DNA of 45,494 bases, taken from positions 1 through 45,494 of the IMG/VR virus record IMGVR_UViG_3300020156_000043. One strand, written 5' to 3'. This DNA comes from a virus. Below the pieces are notes generated by a model. It made no database searches. It was not told the DNA's origin and was given only the letters and a program-made list of their open reading frames with translations. Made by a program: the position numbers and the translations under genes. Shown here piece after piece: positions 17,566 to 27,100 of the stretch (within the stretch, counting starts at the first letter, position 1; every line of letters begins with the position of its first letter).

Positions 17566-18450
17566 TTACATTCCAGCCTGATTGGTTTGACCAATCACGT
17601 TTGCGATAAGGTTCTTAATATCCTTATCGGGAATCGAGCCAAGGTTCTGTGGTCCGTTCTGAGGCACAGCACCTCCACCAGCAGATGAGAGAACAGCAGG
17701 AGGAAGATGCTCAGTAGATTGCTGCATCTTCTCAATATGCTGCTGTAACATGTTCTGCCAAGCTTTAACGGCAGCTTCCCCGTCTTCACCGTTAGAAATC
17801 TTAGTCAGAACATACTCGTCATCGAATTCCCCATACTCCTGCTTAAGCAGGTTAAGGTATTCGTCAAGCTCTGCGTCTTGCTGCGACTCAGTAGTTCTGG
17901 TATCTTGATCCATAACCCACTGAGCGAGCGCCGTAAGAACTTGCTGCTGTTGGTCGATCTGAGCTTTAATCTCAGGAGGTAACCCCTGGAACTCTTGGCT
18001 CGATTCGCCGATTTCGGACTCGCCAGTCTTTTGTGCCTCTTCTTCAATACCAAGCTCACTCTTTAAAACTTCATAAAGAGTTTCGGGCTCTTCGTTAAGA
18101 ATTCGATAAACCTCAGCCATTTGCTGAGTAGTCTCTTCATCCCAACCAAGAGGCTCGTAATGCTTGTATTGATTCTTCAGGTCCTGAAAGCGACGAGTCA
18201 CGCCTGCATCAAACTTCTTAATGTACGGCTCCATAATAGAAACGTGCTCTTTAGGAGCGTCCTTAAGAAGTTCCTGCACAAATGAGCTGTATCCAGATTC
18301 CTGGCCCTGGCTCTGAGATTCTTCTACAGAGTCTTCTGTACCTTCACCACCTGAAGCTCCACCACTCAATGATTCCGGGTTTGCTTCCCAACTCATTAAG
18401 GGGGAGAAACTCAGGTAGTGAAGGCCCTGGAAGGGCTTGCGGACTAACAT
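17566..18450 (-). CDS. Scaffold-like head protein
   Basis: 294 residues, acidic, rich in Glu and Gln, helical and with low-complexity stretches (GEGTEDSVEESQSQGQ; QIDQQQQ), directly upstream of the capsid gene: the usual place and style of a capsid scaffold that is lost during maturation. An AGGAG site five to six bases before ATG 18450 supports this start over the Met at residue 19. Confidence 0.82.
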   Translation of the reverse strand: MLVRKPFQGLHYLSFSPLMSWEANPESLSGGASGGEGTEDSVEESQSQGQESGYSSFVQELLKDAPKEHVSIMEPYIKKFDAGVTRRFQDLKNQYKHYEPLGWDEETTQQMAEVYRILNEEPETLYEVLKSELGIEEEAQKTGESEIGESSQEFQGLPPEIKAQIDQQQQVLTALAQWVMDQDTRTTESQQDAELDEYLNLLKQEYGEFDDEYVLTKISNGEDGEAAVKAWQNMLQQHIEKMQQSTEHLPPAVLSSAGGGAVPQNGPQNLGSIPDKDIKNLIANVIGQTNQAGM

Positions 18451-18504
18451 TTTAACTCCTAATTGTTATTGAGGCTGTTCCGAAAATTCGGTCCTGGCCT
18501 ACAG

Positions 18505-18990
18505 TTACTTACGCTTCCTAGGCTTAAACGGGTTATTCAGGTTCTTCTTAACAAAACCGCCAACAGCTTTCTTAGCATTTTCAGTTCTAGCAGCACTTCC
18601 AGCAGACAAACTCGCAGAGATATTAGCGAGAGGCTGAGTTACTTTCTTAGCACTCTCAACATTTCGCCTACCAAGAACTCGCTGTGCTGTACTCTTATTA
18701 ACCTTACGAGAAGCAGCAGCAGGAGCAGAAGCAGGCATCTTAACTTCCTTGCGATCTGCTCGCTCTCCACCTCGTTGCTGAGTGCCTCCAGCAGAAGTAG
18801 AAGTCGAACGCGTAGAAGCTTGCTTATTAGCCGTACTAGTAGCAGACTTCAAACGATTCTCTCCGTACATTCTACGGACACCTTCTTTAAACTCTTCGCT
18901 AGCATCACCTCTACCAGCTTGAGCTAAAGAAGCCGACATACCCTTCTTTTTGATCTCGTCAATAACAGCTTGACTAACTTTGATAGCCAT
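18505..18990 (-). CDS. Basic head-associated protein
   Basis: 161 residues, strongly basic and rich in Ala, Ser, Thr and Lys, ending NPFKPRKRK. It overlaps the stop of the upstream gene by one base. A DNA-binding or internal head role is plausible from charge and place, but no family was recognised. Confidence 0.75.
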   Translation of the reverse strand: MAIKVSQAVIDEIKKKGMSASLAQAGRGDASEEFKEGVRRMYGENRLKSATSTANKQASTRSTSTSAGGTQQRGGERADRKEVKMPASAPAAASRKVNKSTAQRVLGRRNVESAKKVTQPLANISASLSAGSAARTENAKKAVGGFVKKNLNNPFKPRKRK

Positions 18991-19505
18991 TACCTTACCG
19001 ATCCTGGTGCGTCTGCTAATCTAAGTGCATAGATCATATCATTTTCAGTCATTAAGTCTAATTGAGCATCTGAATACGTAGTAGCTGAGATAGCTTGAAG
19101 ACGAGCACGCATCTCGTCAATAGTTGAAGCGCCATATGTAGTAAATCCTGCACCCAAAGATTGACCACCATTTATATTAGTAGGCATGGACCTTTGGGCA
19201 GAACCAGCGTATAGCGTGCTATCTGCATAAACAGCGTGTGTACCTGGAGTCTGTGTTGTGTCAGCTCCAGAGTATGTAATAACCCCAGCAACATAATCTA
19301 CATTAGTAACAACTCTAAAGCTACCGTTAAGGCTGCCGCCCGTCTTATGGATAAAAGCAATGCGCATACCTGGCCTAAATTTACGCGCATCAGCTACAGC
19401 AACAGTGACGCTATTAGCACCGTCTGCTGTAATTTCAGCTAACTTTGAATCACCTCCACTCACAGCAGGCACGCCTAATCTATTACCGACTTGAGCCCTT
19501 GCCAC
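18990..19505 (-). CDS. Head protein sharing a domain with the capsid protein
   Basis: 171 residues. The N-terminal two thirds (ITADGANSVTVAVADARKF, RPGMRIAFI, then VVTNVDYVAGVITY) match in order and spacing the insertion domain of the major capsid protein (VTADGASSVTV... VGMRFDIL ... ITAINESTNVVTYV). The C-terminal part is helical (TIDEMRARLQAI). It could be a decoration or head-completion protein derived from, or giving rise to, the capsid insertion. Confidence 0.75.
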   Translation of the reverse strand: MARAQVGNRLGVPAVSGGDSKLAEITADGANSVTVAVADARKFRPGMRIAFIHKTGGSLNGSFRVVTNVDYVAGVITYSGADTTQTPGTHAVYADSTLYAGSAQRSMPTNINGGQSLGAGFTTYGASTIDEMRARLQAISATTYSDAQLDLMTENDMIYALRLADAPGSVR

Positions 19506-19626
19506 GCTTCAACCTCCTCTTCGCCGCCTTCTGAATATTACTTCCGTACTCTTTATCCCAACGTTTTGCAATATCAGGATGGTTTGCGTGCATAAAACGT
19601 CTTTGCTTCTCACTGCGGTAAGGCAT
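19483..19626 (-). CDS. Small conserved basic protein
   Basis: 47 residues from ATG 19626: MPYRSEKQRRFMHANHPD then IAKRWDKEYG, a very common small phage motif (function unknown, often beside portal or head genes). The longer reading frame back to 19683 lies inside the portal gene and lacks a better site. It overlaps the portal stop at 19610 and the start of the next gene. Confidence 0.75.
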   Translation of the reverse strand: MPYRSEKQRRFMHANHPDIAKRWDKEYGSNIQKAAKRRLKRGKGSSR

Positions 19627-21610
19627 TTTCTTGAGGTACACCTCCTTCAGGAGGGGCTCCATTGAGTTGAGGCTGGCTACCATTAGTCTGTCCTGGCATT
19701 CCCGGTTGCATAGGCGGGGCTACAGGCATACCTCTAATTAATGCATCGAGGCGAAGATCGCCTTCAACAAATTGATGACCTAGCATAGAAGCGTACTTCT
19801 GCTTATGCATAGTCATATGAGCGATGAACTTTTTCTTGATCTCGTCATCAAGATTTTCCCACTCTTGCGTCTTGCAATAATCTTCGTGAGTCTGAACATG
19901 AGAAATATCATCGTCAAAGATATTAATAGGAACATCTTGGCCTTCAGACATTCTCAAATTCTCACGTTGCGCATGACGAGTGTTCTTCTGCATATCCTCA
20001 TACAGACGGCCAGTTTCAGCCATATCAAGGTAACGCAAGCCCTGCTGAGGAGGAATCCACCCGTTCTTCATTAATTCAGTGATGAACGCTTGCTTAGCAG
20101 CTCTTGAGACGGGTGTAGCTGAGCCGGCCTCAACAAGATAATCAACGTTACCTCTAATGCTAGCTTTAGTGAATTGGTAGGATTCAAACTGTCCGTTCTC
20201 CCCCACCACTCGAACAGTGCGAGGGTGGTCCCAAAATTGCGAAACGTGGCTGAGGAAGTGCCGTCCAAGTCTTTCTACCCCTTCTTCGAGAGAAGAGATT
20301 GTAGAGCTGAGCTTTGAATCATCTTGTTCCTGCAAGAAGCTGATAGCAGTTGCTGCTGTAACTCCAGGAGGAGTCTGTCCTTTTGTGATTTCATGCTGAG
20401 AGGAAATATCATTCATATCCGCCTGAATACGATTAACCTCTTCCAACACATAGCTAGGCAAGCTTTGCAGCGGAATAGGTGTAGGCATCTGATATCCAGG
20501 CTGAACAAGAACGATAAGCCCTGGCTCAGAAGTGATACGATTAGGATCAACAGAACCCTTAATAGCCATTAACTGAGGCTTAGCCATACGATTCTTCGCC
20601 TCAATAATTTGACTACGAGTCCTGTTATATTCCTTCTGAAGCGACATCAAGTCTGCGATAGTAGACTCAGAATAGAAACGCCCTGTAGGAATATGATCCA
20701 GCTTAGTGAAAGGGAACTCATACTCATTAGAGTAATTATAGAGCCACCCTTCATACTTGTAAAGAACTTCATTACCAGCCCAAATTACTACAGCTCCGTT
20801 CTGGAACTTAGCGTTCGGCTTAATCCAGATTTCCTTAACAGACACCATATCTCTGGAAGCAGTTTGCAATCCAAGAGCATTCATAAACTTCTGCTCAAGA
20901 ATTCCACTACCACCAGATCCTGCATCTGGATTAATTTCCTTACCGAAAGTCTTAAAGATCCATTCAGGACTCTTCGCCATTACGTGAATAGCGTAAGGCT
21001 GGTTATCAATTTCCTCTTCTTGGATATCAGGAACAAGCAGGTGGAAGGGAGTTAATGGCTCTGCACCAATAGCACCCTTCACTCCTGTTTGATCCTTGCG
21101 ACCTCTATCATAATAATCTTTGATAAAGGAAGTACCACAAAGCAGTTCCCAGAATACAGCTCTGCGAACGACTTTATTCATGCCAAGAGTACGCCAAAGA
21201 AAGTCGTGAATAGACTGACCTGCACGAGCGCCAGCTAGATCCTCCTCTTCAGAAGAAGCCGGAAGAATAAAACCACGAGGCTTCTCTTTGGTAATCTTAG
21301 CAAGCTCTCCTCTAATAATGGGACGGATCTTATTAGATACAAGTCGGACCCGCCACGGCGGTACAGGCGGTTCGTATAACTTACTATAGGTAACATCGGA
21401 TTGATTTGCTGCAGCATCCAAAGCCGTAGTAGCCCACTGAGCATATTGCCTCCCAAAATAGAAGGCCATATTTAGATACCACTGACGCTCGAAGATAAGC
21501 CGTGGCGTCCGTGCTGTGTTATAGGCTTTATTGCAGTAATCAATAATCTGCTTGTCAGGGTTGCCGAGGCTGAGCCTGTTTGTTACCATATCCCTGACTG
21601 ATGTACTCAT
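19610..21610 (-). CDS. Portal protein
   Basis: 666 residues. The N-terminus (RLIFERQWYLNMAFYFGRQY), followed by VSNKIRPIIRGELAKITK and later EYNRTRSQIIEAKNRMAKP, GQTPPGVTAATAISFLQEQD and a C-terminal helical tail, follows the pattern of large portals of short-tailed phages. Twelve copies form the DNA channel and motor dock at one head vertex. The size fits the P22-like range. The last 50 residues are Pro/Gln/Gly-rich. Confidence 0.92.
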   Translation of the reverse strand: MSTSVRDMVTNRLSLGNPDKQIIDYCNKAYNTARTPRLIFERQWYLNMAFYFGRQYAQWATTALDAAANQSDVTYSKLYEPPVPPWRVRLVSNKIRPIIRGELAKITKEKPRGFILPASSEEEDLAGARAGQSIHDFLWRTLGMNKVVRRAVFWELLCGTSFIKDYYDRGRKDQTGVKGAIGAEPLTPFHLLVPDIQEEEIDNQPYAIHVMAKSPEWIFKTFGKEINPDAGSGGSGILEQKFMNALGLQTASRDMVSVKEIWIKPNAKFQNGAVVIWAGNEVLYKYEGWLYNYSNEYEFPFTKLDHIPTGRFYSESTIADLMSLQKEYNRTRSQIIEAKNRMAKPQLMAIKGSVDPNRITSEPGLIVLVQPGYQMPTPIPLQSLPSYVLEEVNRIQADMNDISSQHEITKGQTPPGVTAATAISFLQEQDDSKLSSTISSLEEGVERLGRHFLSHVSQFWDHPRTVRVVGENGQFESYQFTKASIRGNVDYLVEAGSATPVSRAAKQAFITELMKNGWIPPQQGLRYLDMAETGRLYEDMQKNTRHAQRENLRMSEGQDVPINIFDDDISHVQTHEDYCKTQEWENLDDEIKKKFIAHMTMHKQKYASMLGHQFVEGDLRLDALIRGMPVAPPMQPGMPGQTNGSQPQLNGAPPEGGVPQENALPQ

Positions 21611-21966
21611 TACTTAGCCTCGATTCCCAATTCCTTCAAGTCTTCACTCATATCTAACAATTCTTCGCCTACACCGGATACTTCTTGATACATTGCTGCA
21701 AATCTACGAAGTTCTTCTTCATCATTCATTCCTACAGAGGGCTGCTCAGAATTCGAGCTTGAAATCGGAATCTGACTCGTCTGAATGTAGCTCGTCCATT
21801 CCTTCGTCATGCACCGATTCAGTAATCTCTCCCTCTCCAGCTCCCAACTTTTCCGTTCGCTCTGATGGTTCAGTTCCTGGGATTTCCACAGTTTGATGAA
21901 AATAACCACCGTCACGAACCACACTACCGTCATTATTGCTGCGATACCCAGCGTTAGCCAAAGCAC
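21610..21966 (-). CDS. Membrane-anchored coiled-coil protein
   Basis: 118 residues from GTG 21966: a membrane segment at the N-terminus (LGIAAIMTVVWFVTVVIFIKLW), then a charged coiled coil. AGAGGAG lies seven bases before the GTG, a strong site. The first 73 codons overlap the end of the upstream gene in a different frame on the same strand. The arrangement recalls overlapping spanin genes, but the place (between terminase and portal) is unusual for these. Confidence 0.7.
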   Translation of the reverse strand: MLWLTLGIAAIMTVVWFVTVVIFIKLWKSQELNHQSERKSWELERERLLNRCMTKEWTSYIQTSQIPISSSNSEQPSVGMNDEEELRRFAAMYQEVSGVGEELLDMSEDLKELGIEAK

Positions 21967-22231
21967 GTAAACTCTCCTCTAACGCTCCAACTCGCTTGAT
22001 AAGCTCATAATTAATAGCCTCTAATTCTTCCTTAGCAGCACGAAGTTCCTTGTGCTCATCAGGAGAAATATAAGAGTACCAATGAGCCATCTCATTAACA
22101 CAGAGGCTGCAAACATAAAATGCACCCTCATAGTCAAGCGAGACTCCAGTATCAATGTAGGAATCTCTCTGCGCACCCCTACAAATAAAACAACACCCTG
22201 GGAGTGCTACAGGAGTGTAGACTTTCTCCAT
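21746..22231 (-). CDS. Zinc-binding, coiled-coil protein
   Basis: 161 residues: CCFICRGAQRD and YVCSLCVNE (about 13-44) give two C-x2-C pairs for a zinc ribbon, then a coiled coil (HKELRAAKEELEAINYELIKRVGALEE, about 70-96 in pieces) and an acidic tail. Starts in overlap with the upstream stop. Its last 73 codons share DNA with the start of the membrane protein 21610-21966. Confidence 0.72.
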   Translation of the reverse strand: MEKVYTPVALPGCCFICRGAQRDSYIDTGVSLDYEGAFYVCSLCVNEMAHWYSYISPDEHKELRAAKEELEAINYELIKRVGALEESLRALANAGYRSNNDGSVVRDGGYFHQTVEIPGTEPSERTEKLGAGEGEITESVHDEGMDELHSDESDSDFKLEF

Positions 22232-22626
22232 TAGAAATCAGCTAACTGCTCTTCGGGAGCCTTCTCTTCATTGTTCTCAGCTTCTTCCTCAAGCTGCTCG
22301 CCAGGCTCGGGAAGGTCCTGCTCTGTTTCTTCCTGAGGTTCACCAGTTTCTTCATCCATTGCAACATACTCCCCTTCTCCCTGACCAAGTTCATACTTCT
22401 CACGACGCTGCTCCTGAACAACAGCTTCGTTCTGGTCTAAGTAAGTTTCCACTTCAGCACGCTCATTAACTCGGATACGAAGCCAGTCATCAGTTGCCGG
22501 AGAGCCAATAGTAGTAACTTCACCACGAGCATTGGTAATCTCAATTCGATCAACGTTTAAAGTCTCAGCCTGAGACTCCCAGAGAGGCTCTTCCTGGTCA
22601 TTGATTAAAATACGAAACTTGCCCAT
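22231..22626 (-). CDS. Acidic protein between terminase and portal
   Basis: 131 residues. A small beta-rich N-terminal domain (KFRILINDQEEPLW, IEITNARGEVTTIG, WLRIRVNE) is followed by a very acidic Glu/Gln tail. No family recognised. Packed directly behind the terminase, so a virion assembly role is likely. Confidence 0.72.
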   Translation of the reverse strand: MGKFRILINDQEEPLWESQAETLNVDRIEITNARGEVTTIGSPATDDWLRIRVNERAEVETYLDQNEAVVQEQRREKYELGQGEGEYVAMDEETGEPQEETEQDLPEPGEQLEEEAENNEEKAPEEQLADF

Positions 22627-24147
22627 TTAAAAATCGTCTCCTAAGTTCGGGTCATATGCTGACGGTGTTCCTACAGAAGTTAATTCAGTATCTCTGTATT
22701 CATGGGGGTCAAGAATTGCCGTTGACGCCGCAACTGCATTGGGCGCAGATCTTTTTGGAAACTCCGTACCTGAATCGAACTCTGGCCTACTAGAGATAAG
22801 GTAACGGAGTGCATCGGCTGCGTGATCGTCTTTTTTGTGCTGCTCCTCCTTTGCATTTTTATCAGCTCGAATCTTTTTATTGGCCCATTGAGCCCATCTC
22901 AATCGTCCAATTTCTCTAATGAGGTTAGTGCAGTTCTCCGTAACAAAGAGCTGAGGTACTCCGTTGACTCCAGTAAGATATCTTGCAACTCGGTTAATTC
23001 CTGCTTTTTGATCGTTATTTCCGAGGACGATTGGGATTCCATACTCCTGATATTCAAGAAGGACCGAAGTACCAGTAATTGGGTCAATATTTCTGATAGA
23101 CGGGTCTCCAACATAGTACTCCGGGACCCGCCCATGCTCAGCGTTAATTCTGTGTATAGCTTGAGCATGATCTCTCACAATCTTTCCGGAAACATAGTAT
23201 TCATCGTAGATTACTACTCTTCCGTCCCCATTAACAGCAGCCCACAGAAAAGCTGTAGGGTTAGAGAAGCCATGATCCATTGCTGCTACATGCAATCCGC
23301 CTAAAGCTTCCAACTTGCTGTATGGAATCTCATCTATAACATGCTTGGCGGGATCAAACATTTTATAGATAAGACCACCAATTTGAACGAACTTACCGCT
23401 CTTACGAATAAGCCGCTCTTCCTCTGTTAAGCCAGACAGAATAACTTGAGCTTCTCCATAGTTGATATGAGGGTTATCCTCCATATCAACTTCAACACAT
23501 TTAATGCTAGTATCCTCCTTAGCCTGAAGATACAATTCGTCATACAGCCAACCACTCATTCCCTCAAGAGGGGTGAGCGTCATCCAAAAGGACCCGTTAA
23601 CGTCAATAAGTCGTTGCAAACATTCAATGTAAATGTCCCGTGGTGGTTCCTCGTCGAAGTGAATGAAATGTCGAGAAGTTCCTGCGAACTTATCAACATC
23701 TTGATCATATGACATAAATTCAAGAGTGCTTCCATTGGCTAAGGTAAGAATGCGAAACTCTTTATTATATGCCTTCTCCCACGAACCGCCGGAGAGGGCG
23801 CTAGCTGGCATCCATCTAGCAAATTCAGGCTTAACAATTCTTTCGACACCGTTGAGAAAGTCGACACTAACACAACGTCCGCGTACAGGTGGTTTCGGTG
23901 TTTGTATATATGGGTGCTTTCCAGTGAGCCACCAAATAGATTCTGTAACCCCTCCAACAGTTTTACCGGACCTGTTGCCTCCAAGGAATAGACGCTTCCT
24001 TGCGCTTGAAGAGTGAAACTCAATCTGCTTTTCGTGTGGCTCGTACCCGTAGATATTTGGTCTGACAACTTGGGCTCGCATTCCCTCCGCTAATACGCGA
24101 AGAGCAGACTTAGTATCTTTAATCTTAGAGGTCTGATTACGCGGCAC
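22627..24147 (-). CDS. terL: Large terminase subunit
   Basis: 506 residues: the packaging motor and nuclease. Walker A GGNRSGKT at 56-63, Walker B with catalytic Glu in FIHFDEEP (161-168), and an RNase H-like nuclease domain starting AAMDHGFSNPTAFLW (Asp 291) with DDHAADALRYL near 445-455. It pumps DNA through the portal and cuts it at headful or site. The start overlaps the end of the receptor-binding protein gene by 11 bases. Confidence 0.95.
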   Translation of the reverse strand: MPRNQTSKIKDTKSALRVLAEGMRAQVVRPNIYGYEPHEKQIEFHSSSARKRLFLGGNRSGKTVGGVTESIWWLTGKHPYIQTPKPPVRGRCVSVDFLNGVERIVKPEFARWMPASALSGGSWEKAYNKEFRILTLANGSTLEFMSYDQDVDKFAGTSRHFIHFDEEPPRDIYIECLQRLIDVNGSFWMTLTPLEGMSGWLYDELYLQAKEDTSIKCVEVDMEDNPHINYGEAQVILSGLTEEERLIRKSGKFVQIGGLIYKMFDPAKHVIDEIPYSKLEALGGLHVAAMDHGFSNPTAFLWAAVNGDGRVVIYDEYYVSGKIVRDHAQAIHRINAEHGRVPEYYVGDPSIRNIDPITGTSVLLEYQEYGIPIVLGNNDQKAGINRVARYLTGVNGVPQLFVTENCTNLIREIGRLRWAQWANKKIRADKNAKEEQHKKDDHAADALRYLISSRPEFDSGTEFPKRSAPNAVAASTAILDPHEYRDTELTSVGTPSAYDPNLGDDF

Positions 24148-27100
24148 TCTCTACCCACTCCCAAGCTGATCCTGCTACAGTCCATACAGTAGGTGTTTCT
24201 ACAAGAGAGATGCGATCTACGTAAAGAATCTCGCCACTAGCAAGACCTTCAAACCGCACCAGCGTCTGTACTCGATCTATGTTCAAGCCCGTCGGGATAA
24301 CCAATGTGAAAGTAACGACGGTCCAGCCAGTCGATCCGACCGCAACAAGCGCCGGGCCTTGGTTAGCCACGAAACCGCTCGGTGTGTGGGTGTTGATTTC
24401 CATTCGGACGTTACGTGTACCCGACACCGAAGTGTCGGTGCGGACGTATGCCGTAGCCGTGTAGGACTTACCAGGGACGACAGGAATTTGAGTATTCAGC
24501 CGAGCCTTCGCCGCTACAGCCCCAGTAGAGGTGACGGCGAGCGATTGTGTACCGTCAAGGGCTTGTGCCGCAGACTGGGCAATTGTGCTGTTCGCACTAT
24601 CAGGGGCCCAGCCCGAGACGGAAGTCTCGAACGAAGCGTCATTGGCGCTGAGTAGGTTCGGTGAGCCCCCCGGCTGTACTGTACTAGCAGGAAGTCTAGT
24701 TCCAAGCTTAGCCACAGCACTAGCATCAAAGCGAGCTACAATTGGACCATCAATTCCATTACGAACTTCTGCGTAAAAGATTTTACCGCCAAAACGATTA
24801 ATCCCGACAGCATCAGATCCAATAGCAAGCTCTGAGTTACTATTAAAAAGAGAAACCACTCCAGCAGATACATTAGACTGAATAATAGTCCAAGTAATCC
24901 CATCATCTGAATAATAAAAGGTGTTAACTTTTTGACCTGCACCATTATCTACATCAAGAGTCCACCGAAGCCATCTCGGCTGTCCGTCAATAAAACCATA
25001 ATCAGTTAAAGGATTAGATGTACTACTTGAAAGTGCTGTAACCCCATCTGAGGAATAGTTAGCCGCAATCTGACCGCTAATTCCAATCAACATTCTATAA
25101 GAGCGCTGATTAGCATTAATGTTATACTTCGTTACAAGAGATTGAGTAGCTCCTGTATTCCAATTATCAGCAGCGCATTTGATACGAATATCAACATCAC
25201 CAGCAATATCAAGAACCGCTGCATCTGGCGTAGAGATATAATTTCCAGAAGTCCCAGGAGTTTGCCAAGCAATCTCAGGTACAGCAGGAACATTAGCTCC
25301 TTGCCAATTCCAACCAGAACCAGAAATAGTCCAAGGAGTTTGAATGTCACGAGCATCAAAAGAAGCTACTACAGTGCCACTAACTTTAACTTCTGCATAA
25401 TAAATCTTGCTAAGCAGCTCTCGACCCGCTACTTCCAAATCCGAACCAATAACTAATCCAGAACTACCTACAGAATTAATTGAAGTAAAGCCAGAAGCAG
25501 AAGGTGTATTTAAAGGAGTCCAAGTAACACCATCAACAGAAGCAAAAAGTGCTACGAAACCCGTTCCTGCTGTATAGGTAAATCTATACCACTTATTACC
25601 CGCAGGAGTATCAGCACTTGCAGAAATTCCTACACTACTGCTACCATTCTGTGAAAGAATTAACTCTATACGATTAGCAACAGAAGCTGAATGACGTAAA
25701 AGCCAAGCCCTATTACCGCCCGTTATGCCCCATTTTCCAATAATACCCTTAGCAAGTGTGCTAGTGTTGTCATCATCCAGTTTAATCTTTACATCCAAAT
25801 CTCCAGTAGGCTGTACTGGACCGTATGGATAACTTAAATAGCCGCCCGCTGCCCCAGTGAGTCTCACATAATCAAAATCAAGATTAGGATTAACGGCACC
25901 ATTTAAAGTCCAGCCATTAAGCTCTGTAGGACTCTGCTGACCAGAAACTTGAACTTCACTAGCGTCGAACTTAGCTACTACAGGGCCTTCGATACCGTTG
26001 CGAACTTCGGCGTAATAGATATCACCGATAAACTTTCGCCCCAAACCATCGGTAGTTTCTGCGCCCAGATACAACGGCATAGTATTGTCAGAAATATAAG
26101 TAACACCGGTCAATACCTGAGTAGTGCCCAGCTGAGTCCAGGTGATGCCATCAAGAGAAGTGTAATACTTACTCTCACTCTGGCCGTTACCATTATCTAC
26201 ATCAAGAGTACCACGAACCCAAAAAACATCCCCCGGTCTAAACCCAGCCCCGACTATAGAACCAGCATTAGTACTAGTAGACTTTGTAGTACCGCCCTCT
26301 CTCCACAATAAGTCTAAGGTACCATAACCGCCGATTCTAAAACTGTAACCCCCATTACCATCTCGTTTACCAACTAACCCAAAAACACCGCCAGCTAGAG
26401 CAGCCGGTTTGACCTTAACCCTAATGTCAATATCGCCTGTAATAGAATTAAGCACAGAGTCTGCCATAGACACTGTAGTAGCTGGATAAATTCCATAGTT
26501 CCAGTTAGTACCGTTCATAGTCCAAGCTTCAGAGGTAATGCCCATACTTCCTGAGCCAATAGCTGAAGGACTACGAACACCTGTTACGGAAATACCAGTA
26601 GCAGAAAATACTGCTGCGATTGCTCCATTAATTCCGTTACGAATCTCGGCGTAGTAGACCTTGCCCTTAAAAAGCGAGTTTGTTCCAGCAGTATGCCCGC
26701 CAACTTCAAGTGGTGCAGTACCATCAAAAATAGCAGTACCAGGAGCTACTGTTCCTGAGCCCGAGGTAGTCCAGGTAATACCATCATCAGAATAGTATAC
26801 TGTAGTTAATCCAGAACCCTGAACCCTAGTAGCTCTAATCCATTTAATTTGCCCGTCAAGAAAATTTAACGGAGGAGAAGCATACTCAGGGAAATTAGAT
26901 CCGTTAGTAGAAACAATAAACACCACGCTACCGTTACTACCAATACGAACCATGAAACTGCGTTGATTGTCCGTAACATGATATTTCGCTATGGCAGTTT
27001 GAAAACCTCCACTAGCCCAAGTATCGGCTGCAAGTTTAACTCTAATATCAATATCGCCAGTAATACTGGTAGCAGCAGAATCCGGCGTAGAAGCATAATT

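Noticed and set aside
18463-18927. 154-codon plus-strand Ser/Arg/Leu-rich ORF
   Set aside because: Antisense image of the Ala/Ser/Lys-rich head protein 18505-18990.
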